From Kitasatospora aureofaciens (GTDB lineage: Bacteria; Actinomycetota; Actinomycetes; Streptomycetales; Streptomycetaceae): a stretch of 64,000 bases of DNA. Positions 1-8,303 of the stretch are shown piece by piece. The position numbers were made by a program, and so were the translations under genes. The notes beneath the pieces are model-generated. The model was not told where the DNA came from and did no database searches. It saw nothing but the letters and a program-made list of their open reading frames with translations. Each line of letters opens with the position of its first letter. The first letter of the stretch is position 1. Location of the stretch: positions 1 to 64,000 of the forward strand of contig NZ_JPRF03000016.1 in the NCBI RefSeq assembly GCF_001188955.3. The letters run 5' to 3'.

Positions 1-108
1 CGACTCGGGCCGGTGGCCGTACGCGCCGCGGCGCGCCGCCCGGCCGGGGCCGGGTGTCCCCGGCCGGGCGGCGCGGATTCTGCTCGGAGGCCGAGCCGGC
101 GGCCGTCG

Positions 109-1530
109 TCAGCGCTGGGCGATGTCCACGTTCTCCAGGACGCCGACGGCGTCCGGAACCAGGATCGCGGCCGAGTAGTAGGCGCTCACCAGGTAGGAAA
201 TGATGGCCTTCTCGTCGATTCCCATGAACCGCACCGAAAGGCTCGGCTGGTATTCGTCCGGAATTCCGGTCTGGTGCAGGCCGACGACGCCCTGGTTGTC
301 CTCGCCGACGCGCATCGCGAGGATCGAGCTGGTGCTCCCGCCGACGATCGGGATCTTGTTGCACGGGAAGATCGGCACCCCCCGCCAGGCGCTGACCTGC
401 TTGCCCTCGACCTCGACCGTGCCCGGGTAGAGCCCGCGCTTGTTGCACTCACGGCCGAAGGCGGCGATGGCCTTGGGGTGGGCCAGGAACATCTTGGTGC
501 TGCGGCGGCGGCTGAGCAGCTCGTCCATGTCGTCCGGGGTGGGCGGGCCGGAGTGGGTCTGGATCCGCTGGTCGTACTCTGCGTTCTCCAGCAGGCCGAA
601 CTCGGGGTTGTTGATGAGCTCGTGCTCCTGGCGCTCGCGCAGGGCCTCGATCGTCAGCCGGAGCTGGTGCTCGGTCTGGTTCATCGGCTTGTTGTAGAGG
701 TCGGCGACCCGGGTGTGGACCTTGAGGATGGTCTGCGCGACGCTCAGCTCGTACTCGCGCGGCTTGAGTTCGTAGTCCACGAAGGCACCGGGCAGCTCGT
801 ACTCGCCCTGGTGGCCGGCGGAGAGGTCGATCGCCGCCTCGCCGTGCTTGTTCTGCGCCTGCTGGAAGCCGTTCAGGTACTCCATGATCTGCAGCTGCAG
901 CGACTCGGAGCGGTCGTGCAGCTCCTGGAAGGACGGCCAGGCGAGCACCATCACGGTGCCTGCGGTGGCGGCACGGACGGTGTACGGCCAGCTGCCGTCC
1001 TCCTCCTGGAGCGCCTCGTCGCCCAGATGGTCGCCGTCGGCCAGGGTGCCGACCACCGTCTCCTCGCCGTACTTGCCGGTGCCGAGCCGCTCGAGCTTGC
1101 CGTGCGCGATCAGGAAGACCTCGCTGATCGGCGTGCCGGCGGTGACCAGGACGTCGCCCGCCTGGAACTGCCGCTGGACGAAGCGGCCGGCCAGCTCCTC
1201 CAGCACCGCCTCGTCCTCGTAACCGCGCAGCACCGGCACCTCGGCCAGCGTCTGCGGGACGATCCGCACCTCGGAACCCGTCTTGACGAAACTCACCCGG
1301 CCGCGGCCGACCTTGTGGCGCAGGCGGCGGTTGACCCGGTAGGTGCCGCCGGAGACCTGCACCCAGGGCAGCGTCCTGAGCAGCCAGCGCGGGCTGATGC
1401 CCTGCATCTGGGGCGCGGACTTGGTGGTCGTGGCGAGGTTCCGCGCGCCCGCCGTGCTCAGGGACTGCTGCTGCCGGATGTCCGGCTGCGCGCCCGGCGC
1501 AGGAATACCGGCATTGGTTTCGGTCGACAT
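109..1530 (-). CDS. eshA: Family 2B encapsulin shell protein (EshA-like)
   Basis: 473 aa from an ATG preceded by GAAGGG eight bases upstream; a longer in-frame extension to 1572 lacks this site. The N-terminus ([15 protein letters not shown], then [22 protein letters not shown]) is typical of HK97-fold family 2 encapsulins. Residues of about 90-220 form an inserted Crp-type cyclic-nucleotide-binding domain ([16 protein letters not shown], then GDHLGDEAL), which defines family 2B. The rest is the shell fold ending in [14 protein letters not shown]. EshA of S. griseus is the named relative and was linked to growth and antibiotic production. The phosphate-binding cassette looks degenerate, so nucleotide binding is uncertain. 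Family 2B shells usually sit beside a cargo gene (terpene cyclase, prenyltransferase or others). None is seen on the right, so cargo, if linked, lies left of the window. Confidence 0.93.
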   Translation of the reverse strand: MSTETNAGIPAPGAQPDIRQQQSLSTAGARNLATTTKSAPQMQGISPRWLLRTLPWVQVSGGTYRVNRRLRHKVGRGRVSFVKTGSEVRIVPQTLAEVPVLRGYEDEAVLEELAGRFVQRQFQAGDVLVTAGTPISEVFLIAHGKLERLGTGKYGEETVVGTLADGDHLGDEALQEEDGSWPYTVRAATAGTVMVLAWPSFQELHDRSESLQLQIMEYLNGFQQAQNKHGEAAIDLSAGHQGEYELPGAFVDYELKPREYELSVAQTILKVHTRVADLYNKPMNQTEHQLRLTIEALRERQEHELINNPEFGLLENAEYDQRIQTHSGPPTPDDMDELLSRRRSTKMFLAHPKAIAAFGRECNKRGLYPGTVEVEGKQVSAWRGVPIFPCNKIPIVGGSTSSILAMRVGEDNQGVVGLHQTGIPDEYQPSLSVRFMGIDEKAIISYLVSAYYSAAILVPDAVGVLENVDIAQR

Positions 1531-1752
1531 AGGGAAAACCCTTCGCATGCCCGATGAAGTGTCGCCTTGCACATTCTCGTTACAGCTTCATGGTGGGCCG
1601 TTCGAGGGAGGTCCGCAATCACTCGTTCGAGTGGTTCTGAATAACCGAACAAATAGTACGACTAGATCGCCTGATCGATATTTGTTCGACTTCTTATTCG
1701 AAAACACCGGGATGCCGCGCCCGGTCCTCCTCCGTCGACCGTGCGGCTGACA
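1531..1752. promoter_or_regulatory. AT-rich upstream region of eshA with inverted repeats
   Basis: This gap between eshA and ogt is far richer in A and T than its surroundings, notably 1636-1710. It holds a perfect 10-bp inverted repeat, CGAACAAATA at 1646-1655 and TATTTGTTCG at 1679-1688, with a 23-base spacer. It also holds CACTCG-TT-CGAGTG at 1620-1633. Such symmetry upstream of eshA suggests regulator binding. Which regulator is unknown. Confidence 0.45.
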
Positions 1753-2298
1753 CTACAGCGGACCGTTCCAGTCCAGTGTCGGTTCCAGCACCCCTTCCAG
1801 GGTGAGCAGCCAGCGTTTCACGTCGATGCCGACCCGGCCGCCGCCGAAACCGCCGATCCCGTCCGCCGCCACCACCCGGTGGCAGGGCACCAGCAGGGCC
1901 ACCGGGTTGGCGGCCATCATCTGCCCGACCGTCCGGGCGGCCAGGCCCGGTTCCGTGACGTCCTCGAACACCCCGCTGCGGGCGGCAAGTTCACCGTAGG
2001 TGATGGTCCGTCCGTACGGCACCTGCTCCCGGAGCGTGCGCAGGACGGTGCGGTGCGGCCCGGAGCTGAGGCTCCAGTCGATCGGCAGGCCCAGCTCCCG
2101 GGTGCGGCCCGCCAGGTAGGCGCCGATCCGCTCGGTGACGGCGGTGACCTTCGCGGGGTCGGTGCACGGCGGCGTCTCACCGTCCCGTCCGCCGTAGCCT
2201 GCGGCCGCCACCCCGAGCGGGGTCACCGCGATGTGCATCGGACCGCTGGGCAGCGGGGTCGGCACGGTCAGCCAGGACAACGACCAGGACTGCGGCAC
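1753..2298 (-). CDS. ogt: Methylated-DNA--protein-cysteine S-methyltransferase
   Basis: 181 aa. The protein removes alkyl groups from O6-alkylguanine by suicidal transfer to its own cysteine. The active-site signature PCHRVV lies near residue 140, followed by GIGGFGGG and a C-terminal helix, and the helix-turn-helix-like DNA-binding part precedes it (TYGELAARSG). The start is a GTG giving VPQSWSL; GGAGG lies about 13 bases upstream. Longer in-frame readings to 2838 are only low-complexity GC-rich sequence. It stands alone, with eshA downstream on the same strand. No Ada-type regulatory domain is attached. Confidence 0.88.
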   Translation of the reverse strand: MPQSWSLSWLTVPTPLPSGPMHIAVTPLGVAAAGYGGRDGETPPCTDPAKVTAVTERIGAYLAGRTRELGLPIDWSLSSGPHRTVLRTLREQVPYGRTITYGELAARSGVFEDVTEPGLAARTVGQMMAANPVALLVPCHRVVAADGIGGFGGGRVGIDVKRWLLTLEGVLEPTLDWNGPL

Positions 2299-2465
2299 GC
2301 TCGGGCCCCCACCCTCCGCCGGGTCGGCCGCCAGCCGGCCCGGCGACCTCGGGGCGCTCCGACCGAGCCGCCCCGCGCGCCATCGTACGGCGGGCGGGGC
2401 GGTCGGTGCGGGCGGTGCGGACGGGGCCGGTCCGAAGACGGGCCCCGTCCCCTCGGCCGGTCCGG

Positions 2466-2699
2466 TCAGAGCTGCCCCTTCAACCTGCGGGCGGTCGACG
2501 CGCAGAAGTGCACCAGGTCGGCGCGGTCCGGCGAGTGGCCCTCGCACAGCACGGCGAGCTGGGCGTCGGTGATCCGGTCCGGCCCCGGGATCTCCAGCAG
2601 GTACGCCAGGTCGGCCAGTACGGTGGCCAGCCGCTCCGCGTCCACGTGGTCCAGGGTGGCCGCGGCCTGGTGATGGCTGATGGTGAGCGAACCGGGCAT
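2466..2699 (-). CDS. Small hypothetical protein, 77 aa
   Basis: Starts at an ATG with a strong GGAGGAGG site eight bases upstream, which rules out the longer in-frame reading. The product begins MPGSLTISHHQAAATLDHVD and looks soluble and mostly helical, with an acidic middle and a basic C-terminal ARRLKGQL. It contains one Cys. I recognise no domain. It is co-directional with ogt, 167 bases upstream of it. Confidence 0.7.
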   Translation of the reverse strand: MPGSLTISHHQAAATLDHVDAERLATVLADLAYLLEIPGPDRITDAQLAVLCEGHSPDRADLVHFCASTARRLKGQL

Positions 2700-2882
2700 G
2701 GTCAAACCTCCTCCGTACCCCCTCCGTCCACGGTACGACCGACCCGGCCACCCCGCCCGCCGCGGAGGCACGCACGCGTGGGCGGAGCGACCGGCTGTGC
2801 TCCGGGGCCGGCCGGGTACGGTGCGCGGTGGGCCGCACCGGTACCGGCCGGGGGTGCGCCCCGGAGCCGTCCGAGGGGTGAG

Positions 2883-3161
2883 TCAGCGGTCCGGGCCCTC
2901 CTCCCAGCGGCGATCCCGTACGGCCGGCAGGCCCAACACTACGGCCCCCGCCGCCACTTGCCAGACGGCTCCGACCAACAGCACGCCGCCGGTGCCGTAC
3001 CGGGCCGACAGCGGACCGGCCGCCGCCAGGCCGAGCGGTCCCACGGCGAAGGAGCCGACCGCCCCGAAGGCGCTCAGCCTGCCCAGCAGTTCCGGCGGCA
3101 CCCAGTGCTGCACCGTGGTGCTGTACAACGTCCCGCAGACCGCCGAACCGAGCCCCGCCGC
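2883..3161 (-). pseudogene. C-terminal remnant of an MFS transporter
   Basis: The translated segment (…TTVQHWVPPELLGRLSAFG, then VGPLGLAAAGPLSARYGTGG, then a hydrophobic helix) matches the last third of MFS_3-type exporters, where VPPE.LGR and PLG..LAGPL are usual. Only about the last three membrane helices are present. The in-frame sequence upstream (to 3359) is non-membrane, Pro/Arg-rich filler with no start signal. No N-terminal half is found between here and the ABC gene. I read it as a decayed transporter. Confidence 0.6.
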
Positions 3162-3420
3162 CAGCGCGGCGGACGGCACCCCGCCGCCGACCGCTGCCCC
3201 CACACCGGCCGCGCCCGCCTCTCCTACCGCCGCGCGGCCGAACTCTTCATCGCGCACACCAGCGCCCTCGGGCCGGGCTGGACGCTCCGGCAGCTGAGGG
3301 AGCGGCGGTGAGGACCACGCGCCGGGCGGGGGTACCGCGCGGCGGCCCTGAGGGAGCAAATCGCCGTGGGTGTCGGCGAATCGGGTCTCGCGCGACGGAG
3401 CGGACTCACAGCCCGCGCGT

Positions 3421-5250
3421 TCACCCGGCGGCCCAGGTCGGGGTCACGGCCCGGTCGAGCCGGGCGTAGCCGGCGTCCTGGGTGAGCAGTTCCCGGTGGC
3501 TGCCGCAGGCGACCACGCGGCCCCCGCGCAGCAGGACGATCCGGTCGGCGTTCCGCACGGTGAGCAGGTTGTGCGAGATGATGATCGTCGTCCGCCCGCT
3601 CATCAGCCGCCCGAGCGGCTCCAGGATCCGCCGCCCCGACTCCGAGTCCAGGCCGGTGGTCGGCTCGTCGAGCAGCAGCACCGGTGCGTCCCGGACCATC
3701 GCCCGGGCGATCGCGATCCGCTGGCGTTGGCCGCCGGACAGCAGCCGCCCCTGCTGGCCCACCACCGTGTCGTAGCCCTCCGGCAGCCGGCTGATGAACT
3801 CGTGCGCGTCGGCGGCCCGGGCGGCCGCCACGATCTGCGCGTCGGTGGCCCCCGGTCGGCCGTAGGCGATGTTGTCCCGGACGGTGCCGTGGACGACCAG
3901 GGTCTCCTGGAGCAGCACCGCGATGTGCTCGCGCAGATCGCTCAGCGCCAGGCCGCGCAGGTCGATGCCGTCCAGCCGGACGGCACCGCGCTCCGGGTCG
4001 TAGAAGCGCAGCAGCAGCTTGGCGACGGTCGACTTGCCCGCCCCGCTCTCCCCGACCAGCGCGACCGTCTCGCCCGGTTCGGCGCGGAAGGAGACGTCGT
4101 TCAGCGCCAACCGGGACACGTTCGGGTAGCGGAACCGCACCCCTTCGAAAGCCACTGCTCCACGCACCCGGGCCGGACGCAGCGGTTTCGGCGGATCGGT
4201 CACGTCCGGCTGCTGGTCCTGGAGTTCGATGATCCGCTCGGCGGCGGCCGCGGCCGAGAAGAAGCCGTTGCTGAGCCGCCCGATCCCCTTGACCGGGCCG
4301 TAGAGGCGGCTCAGGAGGGCGACGAAGACGAGGAGCTCGCCCAGGGTGAGGCGGCCCTGGGTCAACTCCCAGGCCCCCAGGCCGAGCACGATCAGCGCAC
4401 CGGCCAGTTCCAGCATCTCCACGATCGGCTCGAACAGCGCGCGCAGCCGGGTCGCCGCCATGGTCGCGCGGAACCGCGCCAGGTTCTCCCCCAGGAAGCG
4501 CTTCTGCTCCCAGTCCTGCCGGTTGTACGCCTGCACCAGAGCGATGTTACCGAGCGTCTCCTCGGCGAGGGCGCTGACCGAGCCGCTGCGGCGGCGCCGT
4601 TCGCGGGACGCGGTCCTCACCTTCCCCGAGAAGCGCCGGGCGGTGATCCAGAACAGCGGGGCCACCACCAGGGCCGTCAGCGTGAGGTCCCAGCGTAGGT
4701 AGAACAGCAGGCCGAGGAAGACGGTCAGCTCGGCGACGTACGCGACCGCTTCCAGGACGCCCGAGAGCAGGAAGGTCTCGACCGCCTCGACATCCGCGGT
4801 CAGCCGCGACAGTACGTCGCCGAGCCGCCGCCGCTCGAAGAAGCCCAGCGGTAGGCACTGGAGGTGCCGGAACACGTCCGTGCGCAGGTTGAGGAGGAAG
4901 CGCTCGCTGACCCAGGTGGAGAGCGTCTCGTCGACGAAGCCCAAGCCTCCCGCCAGCAGGGTCAGCCCGGCGTAACCGAGCGCCACCGGCAGGAACAGCC
5001 CGAGTCTGCGCGGCACCAGCACGTCGTCGACGACGATCTTGAACAGCCAGATCATCGCCGCGTCGACCACCGGGCCGAGCAGGACGATCGCCACCAGGAG
5101 GATCAGCCAGCGCCTCCCCCCTCGGGTGTAGGGCCAGAACTGCCGGAAGGTCCGCCGCAGCGGCACGACCGGGGCCGGGGCGACGACCGGGTCCGCCCGG
5201 CCGTCGCCGTCACCCGTGTCGACGGCCGTCAACCGCCGCAGGGACCACAC
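3421..5250 (-). CDS. ABC transporter, fused permease-ATPase (multidrug exporter type)
   Basis: 609 aa half-transporter that would work as a dimer in the cytoplasmic membrane. Residues of about 45-330 hold six membrane helices of the type-1 ABC exporter fold. The ATPase half has Walker A GESGAGKST, signature LSGGQRQRIAIARA, Walker B VLLLDEPTTGLD and a switch His (IIISHNL). The exported substrate cannot be read from sequence. The GTG start follows directly after an in-frame stop and has no clear ribosome site, so the true start may be a later GTG. It ends at 3421, just upstream of the MFS remnant. Confidence 0.9.
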   Translation of the reverse strand: MWSLRRLTAVDTGDGDGRADPVVAPAPVVPLRRTFRQFWPYTRGGRRWLILLVAIVLLGPVVDAAMIWLFKIVVDDVLVPRRLGLFLPVALGYAGLTLLAGGLGFVDETLSTWVSERFLLNLRTDVFRHLQCLPLGFFERRRLGDVLSRLTADVEAVETFLLSGVLEAVAYVAELTVFLGLLFYLRWDLTLTALVVAPLFWITARRFSGKVRTASRERRRRSGSVSALAEETLGNIALVQAYNRQDWEQKRFLGENLARFRATMAATRLRALFEPIVEMLELAGALIVLGLGAWELTQGRLTLGELLVFVALLSRLYGPVKGIGRLSNGFFSAAAAAERIIELQDQQPDVTDPPKPLRPARVRGAVAFEGVRFRYPNVSRLALNDVSFRAEPGETVALVGESGAGKSTVAKLLLRFYDPERGAVRLDGIDLRGLALSDLREHIAVLLQETLVVHGTVRDNIAYGRPGATDAQIVAAARAADAHEFISRLPEGYDTVVGQQGRLLSGGQRQRIAIARAMVRDAPVLLLDEPTTGLDSESGRRILEPLGRLMSGRTTIIISHNLLTVRNADRIVLLRGGRVVACGSHRELLTQDAGYARLDRAVTPTWAAG

Positions 5251-5290
5251 CAGTTCGTCCTAGCCAGGGACCATCACCGGTCCGTGACCG

Positions 5291-5482
5291 TCAGCACCGG
5301 TTCCAGCGGCGCGAGCCGCGAAGGCCACGACGGCCCTCGTCGTCGAAGTCGCCGAAATCGTCGAAGTCGCCCCGGCCGCCACGGAAGTCCCCGCGGTCGT
5401 CCCCGCGGCCGCCGTACCCGCGGCCACCGCGGTCGCCGCGGTCGCTCCGCAGCGTCGGAAGGAGGTTGGCGAGGATGCTCAT
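5291..5482 (-). CDS. Small Gly/Arg-rich protein with acidic tail
   Basis: 63 aa, ATG start with GAGAAAGG upstream. After MSILANLLPTLRSDR the protein has several GRG/RGD/RGG units, then an acidic aromatic stretch (GDFDDFGDFDDEGRR) and a basic end with a single C-terminal Cys. The pattern resembles RGG boxes of RNA-binding or phase-separating proteins. That likeness rests on composition only. The gene lies 40 bases upstream of the ABC exporter on the same strand. Confidence 0.65.
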   Translation of the reverse strand: MSILANLLPTLRSDRGDRGGRGYGGRGDDRGDFRGGRGDFDDFGDFDDEGRRGLRGSRRWNRC

Positions 5483-5862
5483 CACTGCCGCCTTTCTCTC
5501 GGTTTGTCCCCCACCGGAAAGTACGGACGGGCGGGCGGAAGTACTCAGCCCGGGACACATGTCACCGGATGTGTCCGGTGTCACCGAGTGTGTTCCGACG
5601 TGCGTCACGGGCTCCGTCACGGCTTCCGTCACGGGCCCGTTCCGCTCGGCCCGGGGACCGTTACCCAGCCGATGGGCGACCGTGACGCGGCCGGGCGGGC
5701 ACCGCGACACGGTCCCCCTACCGTCACCGACGACGCATCGGACAACCGCGCGGGCCGGCCTCAGGGACCGGCCGTACGGGCCGGAGGCGTTCGCGAGAGC
5801 CGCGGTCTCGCCGTTGACGCGTTCGTTCACCAGAGTCTTCGTCTTCGAAGGAGCACCACCGT
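5483..5862. other. Intergenic region with GTCACGG-type direct repeats
   Basis: 380 bases between divergent genes. From about 5560 to 5640 the sequence carries short imperfect repeats, including CTCCGTCACGG and CTTCCGTCACGG in tandem and several GTCACC/GTCACG units. They could be operator half-sites for either divergent gene. No gene is apparent here. Confidence 0.3.
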
Positions 5863-6387
5863 ATGAGCAAGAGCCGTACCCACCGTTCGCCCGCCCGCAC
5901 CACCCCCGTGGGCGCGCCGACCGCCAGCGCCCGGACGCTCGCCGCCTCGCCGCCCACCCGGCTGCTGATCCCCGCCATCAGCGTGGACGCCCCGGTGACC
6001 GACCTCGGCCTGAACGCCGACGGCACCGTCCAGGTGCCCTCGGCCGACCATGCCGACCAGGTCGGCTGGTACCGCAACGGCCCCACCCCGGGCGAGGCCG
6101 GCCCGGCCGTCCTGATCGGCCACCTCGACACCAGGAACGGCCCGGCGGTCTTCCGGCGCCTGCCGGAACTCCACCCGGGCGACCTGATCCGGATCCGGCG
6201 CTCGGACGGCGGCAGCGTGGACTTCAAGGTCCGCAGCCTGCTCCAGGCCGCCAAGGACCACTTCCCCACCGACGCGGTGTACGGCGACACCCCCGGGCCC
6301 GCACTGCGGCTGATCACCTGCGGCGGGCGGATCGGCTCGGACGGCCACTGGACGGACAACATCATCGTTCTGGCGGACCCGGCCTGA
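5863..6387 (+). CDS. Class F sortase without a membrane anchor
   Basis: 174 aa, ATG with AAGGAG nine bases upstream. Sortases cut a sorting signal and transfer the protein to an amine nucleophile. The catalytic His87 is in LIGHLDT, Cys153 in LRLITCGG, and a candidate Arg156 follows directly. The β-barrel core spans about 32-172. Class F enzymes normally carry an N-terminal membrane helix. Here residues 1-30 are basic and Ala/Thr/Pro-rich with no hydrophobic run, so location is unclear. No LPXTG-type substrate is seen nearby. The secreted protein and two-component genes follow after 174 bases. Confidence 0.85.
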   Translation: MSKSRTHRSPARTTPVGAPTASARTLAASPPTRLLIPAISVDAPVTDLGLNADGTVQVPSADHADQVGWYRNGPTPGEAGPAVLIGHLDTRNGPAVFRRLPELHPGDLIRIRRSDGGSVDFKVRSLLQAAKDHFPTDAVYGDTPGPALRLITCGGRIGSDGHWTDNIIVLADPA

Positions 6388-6561
6388 CCGGGCCGCCGAC
6401 AGCGGGGGCGGAACCGCCGGTCACCGTCCGCACGACCTACCCACCGGACCGGCCACCAGGACGGACCGGCTACAACGGTCACAGCAGCAGGACGGCCGGA
6501 GGGACGGCGAACCGGCACCGCGCCGCGCGCACACCGCGAACCTGGAGGACGAGCACCGACC

Positions 6562-7482
6562 GTGGCACCACCGACCCCGCTCCGCCGCCGCCCCGGCGCC
6601 GTGCCCGCGGCCGCCCTCGCCACCCTGGCCGCCCTGACCGTCCTCGGCGTCCTGGCCTTCGGCCACCCCGCCCCGGGCGGCCTGCGGGACGACGGCCCGC
6701 GCGTGGCCGTCACCCCGCCGACCTCGGCCAAACCGCTCTGGCCCGGCCTGGCCACCGCACCGCCGCCCGCCACGTCCGCGACCGGGTCCAGCACCCAGGC
6801 ACCTCCGCCGCAGCCCGTACCCGACCTGACCGCCCCCGGGCACGACCTCACCGCGGTCGACCTCCACACCCTCCTGGCCAAGGACCCGGCGGTGAGCGCG
6901 GAGGAGCGGCGCGCGCTCGACTCCTGCACCGGCTGCGAGGTGCGGGCCCCCGAGTTCCGCGACCTCACCGGCGACGGGCTGCCCGAACTGATCGCCGCCG
7001 TCGCCACCCCGGGACAGGTCGCGCTGCACGTCTACACCCTCACCGGGGACCGCGTCCTGCCGATCCTGCGGGTGCAGATCAAGCCGGACTTCGGCGCCGC
7101 CACCCTGGACTCCGACCTGTGGCTGTACGAACCGACCACCGTCACCACCCGCACCACCAGCCACTACCAGTGGGACGGGACCAGGCTCGCCCTGGTCGAG
7201 AAGCGGGTGGACGGCATCGGCCTGCTCCCGCCCACCGATCCGGGCACCGACCCGCCGACCGGCACCGGAGCCGTCGGCGCGGTTCCCGGGCCGGTCCGCC
7301 CCTCCGCCGAGGCCAGGCCGGGCGCCGGCGCGGCCGTCCCGACCGCGCGCCCCGGCCGACCCCAGCCCCAGCCCGCTCAACCGTCCCAGCGGTACCAGCC
7401 GACCCCGCAGTACCAGCAGTCCTCTCAGTACCAGTCGTCCCAACCGTCCGCCCCTGCCGTCGTCCCGGAAGCGAAGCGATGA
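6562..7482 (+). CDS. Secreted or anchored protein with FG-GAP-like motif
   Basis: 306 aa from a GTG start. A single hydrophobic helix (about 12-32) follows a basic N-terminus, so the protein is exported or anchored. A central domain (about 105-220) carries DLTGDGLPEL, a calcium-binding DxDGxxD-like loop seen in FG-GAP/VCBS repeats, and a CTGC pair just before it. The last 85 residues are Pro/Gln/Ser-rich with repeated QYQ units. The stop overlaps the response-regulator ATG by four bases, so the gene is translationally coupled to the two-component system and may act as its extracytoplasmic partner, as lipoprotein CseA does for CseBC. It lacks a lipobox, so it is not CseA itself. Confidence 0.75.
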   Translation: MAPPTPLRRRPGAVPAAALATLAALTVLGVLAFGHPAPGGLRDDGPRVAVTPPTSAKPLWPGLATAPPPATSATGSSTQAPPPQPVPDLTAPGHDLTAVDLHTLLAKDPAVSAEERRALDSCTGCEVRAPEFRDLTGDGLPELIAAVATPGQVALHVYTLTGDRVLPILRVQIKPDFGAATLDSDLWLYEPTTVTTRTTSHYQWDGTRLALVEKRVDGIGLLPPTDPGTDPPTGTGAVGAVPGPVRPSAEARPGAGAAVPTARPGRPQPQPAQPSQRYQPTPQYQQSSQYQSSQPSAPAVVPEAKR

Positions 7483-8303
7483 CCACCGCCGCCGCCCCCG
7501 CCCAGCCGCACATCCTGCTCGTCGAGGACGACGAGGTGATCCGGGAGGCGACCCGGATGGCCCTGGAGCGCTACGGCTTCCCGGTCACCACCGCCGCCGA
7601 CGGCCTGGAGGGGCTGGAGGCCTTCCACGCCGTCCGCCCCGACCTGCTCCTGCTGGACGTGATGCTGCCGCTGCTCGACGGGGTCGGCCTGTGCCGCCGG
7701 ATCCGGGAGGAGAGCCAGCTGCCGATCCTGATGATGTCGGCCCGCACCGACCCGGTGGACGTGGTGTCCGGCCTGGAGGCGGGCGCGGACGACTACGTGG
7801 TCAAGCCCTTCGAGAGCGCCGTCCTGGTCGCCCGGATCCGCACCGTGCTGCGCCGCATCCGGGTGGCCCCGGCTCCTGCCGCTGCGTCTCCTGCCGTCCT
7901 TTCCTCCCCCTCCTCTTCCTCCTCCCCTTCCTCCTCCTTCCCCCCTTCTTCCGCGTCGCCCGACTCCCCGGCAGCCCCCGTCGCCCCCTCCCCCGCTCCC
8001 TCCCCCACCCACGCCGTCCGCAACTTCGACGGCCTGCAGGTGGACACCGACAGCATGGAGGTGCGGGTCGACGGCCGCCTCGTCCCGCTCACTCCCACCG
8101 AGCTGCGGCTGCTGCTGGAGTTCACCGCCGCGCCCGGCATCGTGCTGGAGCGCTCGACGCTGCTGGAGCGCGTCTGGGACTACGAGTGGGGAGCCGACAC
8201 CCGGGTGGTGGACGTCCACGTCCAGCGGCTGCGCGCCAAGATCGGCTCCGGCCGGATCGAAACCGTCCGCGGTTTCGGCTACAAGCTCCGGCGCCCCGCA
8301 TGA
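7479..8303 (+). CDS. OmpR-family response regulator, CseB-like
   Basis: 274 aa. The receiver has the acidic pair ED, phospho-acceptor Asp60 (LLLLDVMLP), a conserved Ser and Lys in KPF. The C-terminal winged helix ends WGADTRVVDVHVQRLRAKIG and GFGYKLRRP, close to CseB of the cell-envelope stress system. The linker (about residues 128-180) is an unusual Ser/Pro-rich stretch coded by a C/T-rich tract, absent from typical CseB proteins. The start overlaps the upstream gene and the stop overlaps the kinase start, each by ATGA. No sigE-type sigma factor is adjacent. Confidence 0.9.
   Translation: MTTAAAPAQPHILLVEDDEVIREATRMALERYGFPVTTAADGLEGLEAFHAVRPDLLLLDVMLPLLDGVGLCRRIREESQLPILMMSARTDPVDVVSGLEAGADDYVVKPFESAVLVARIRTVLRRIRVAPAPAAASPAVLSSPSSSSSPSSSFPPSSASPDSPAAPVAPSPAPSPTHAVRNFDGLQVDTDSMEVRVDGRLVPLTPTELRLLLEFTAAPGIVLERSTLLERVWDYEWGADTRVVDVHVQRLRAKIGSGRIETVRGFGYKLRRPA

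Noticed and set aside
7860..8020. CRISPR-like or microsatellite array
   Set aside because: Units are irregular and the tract stays in frame within the response-regulator gene.
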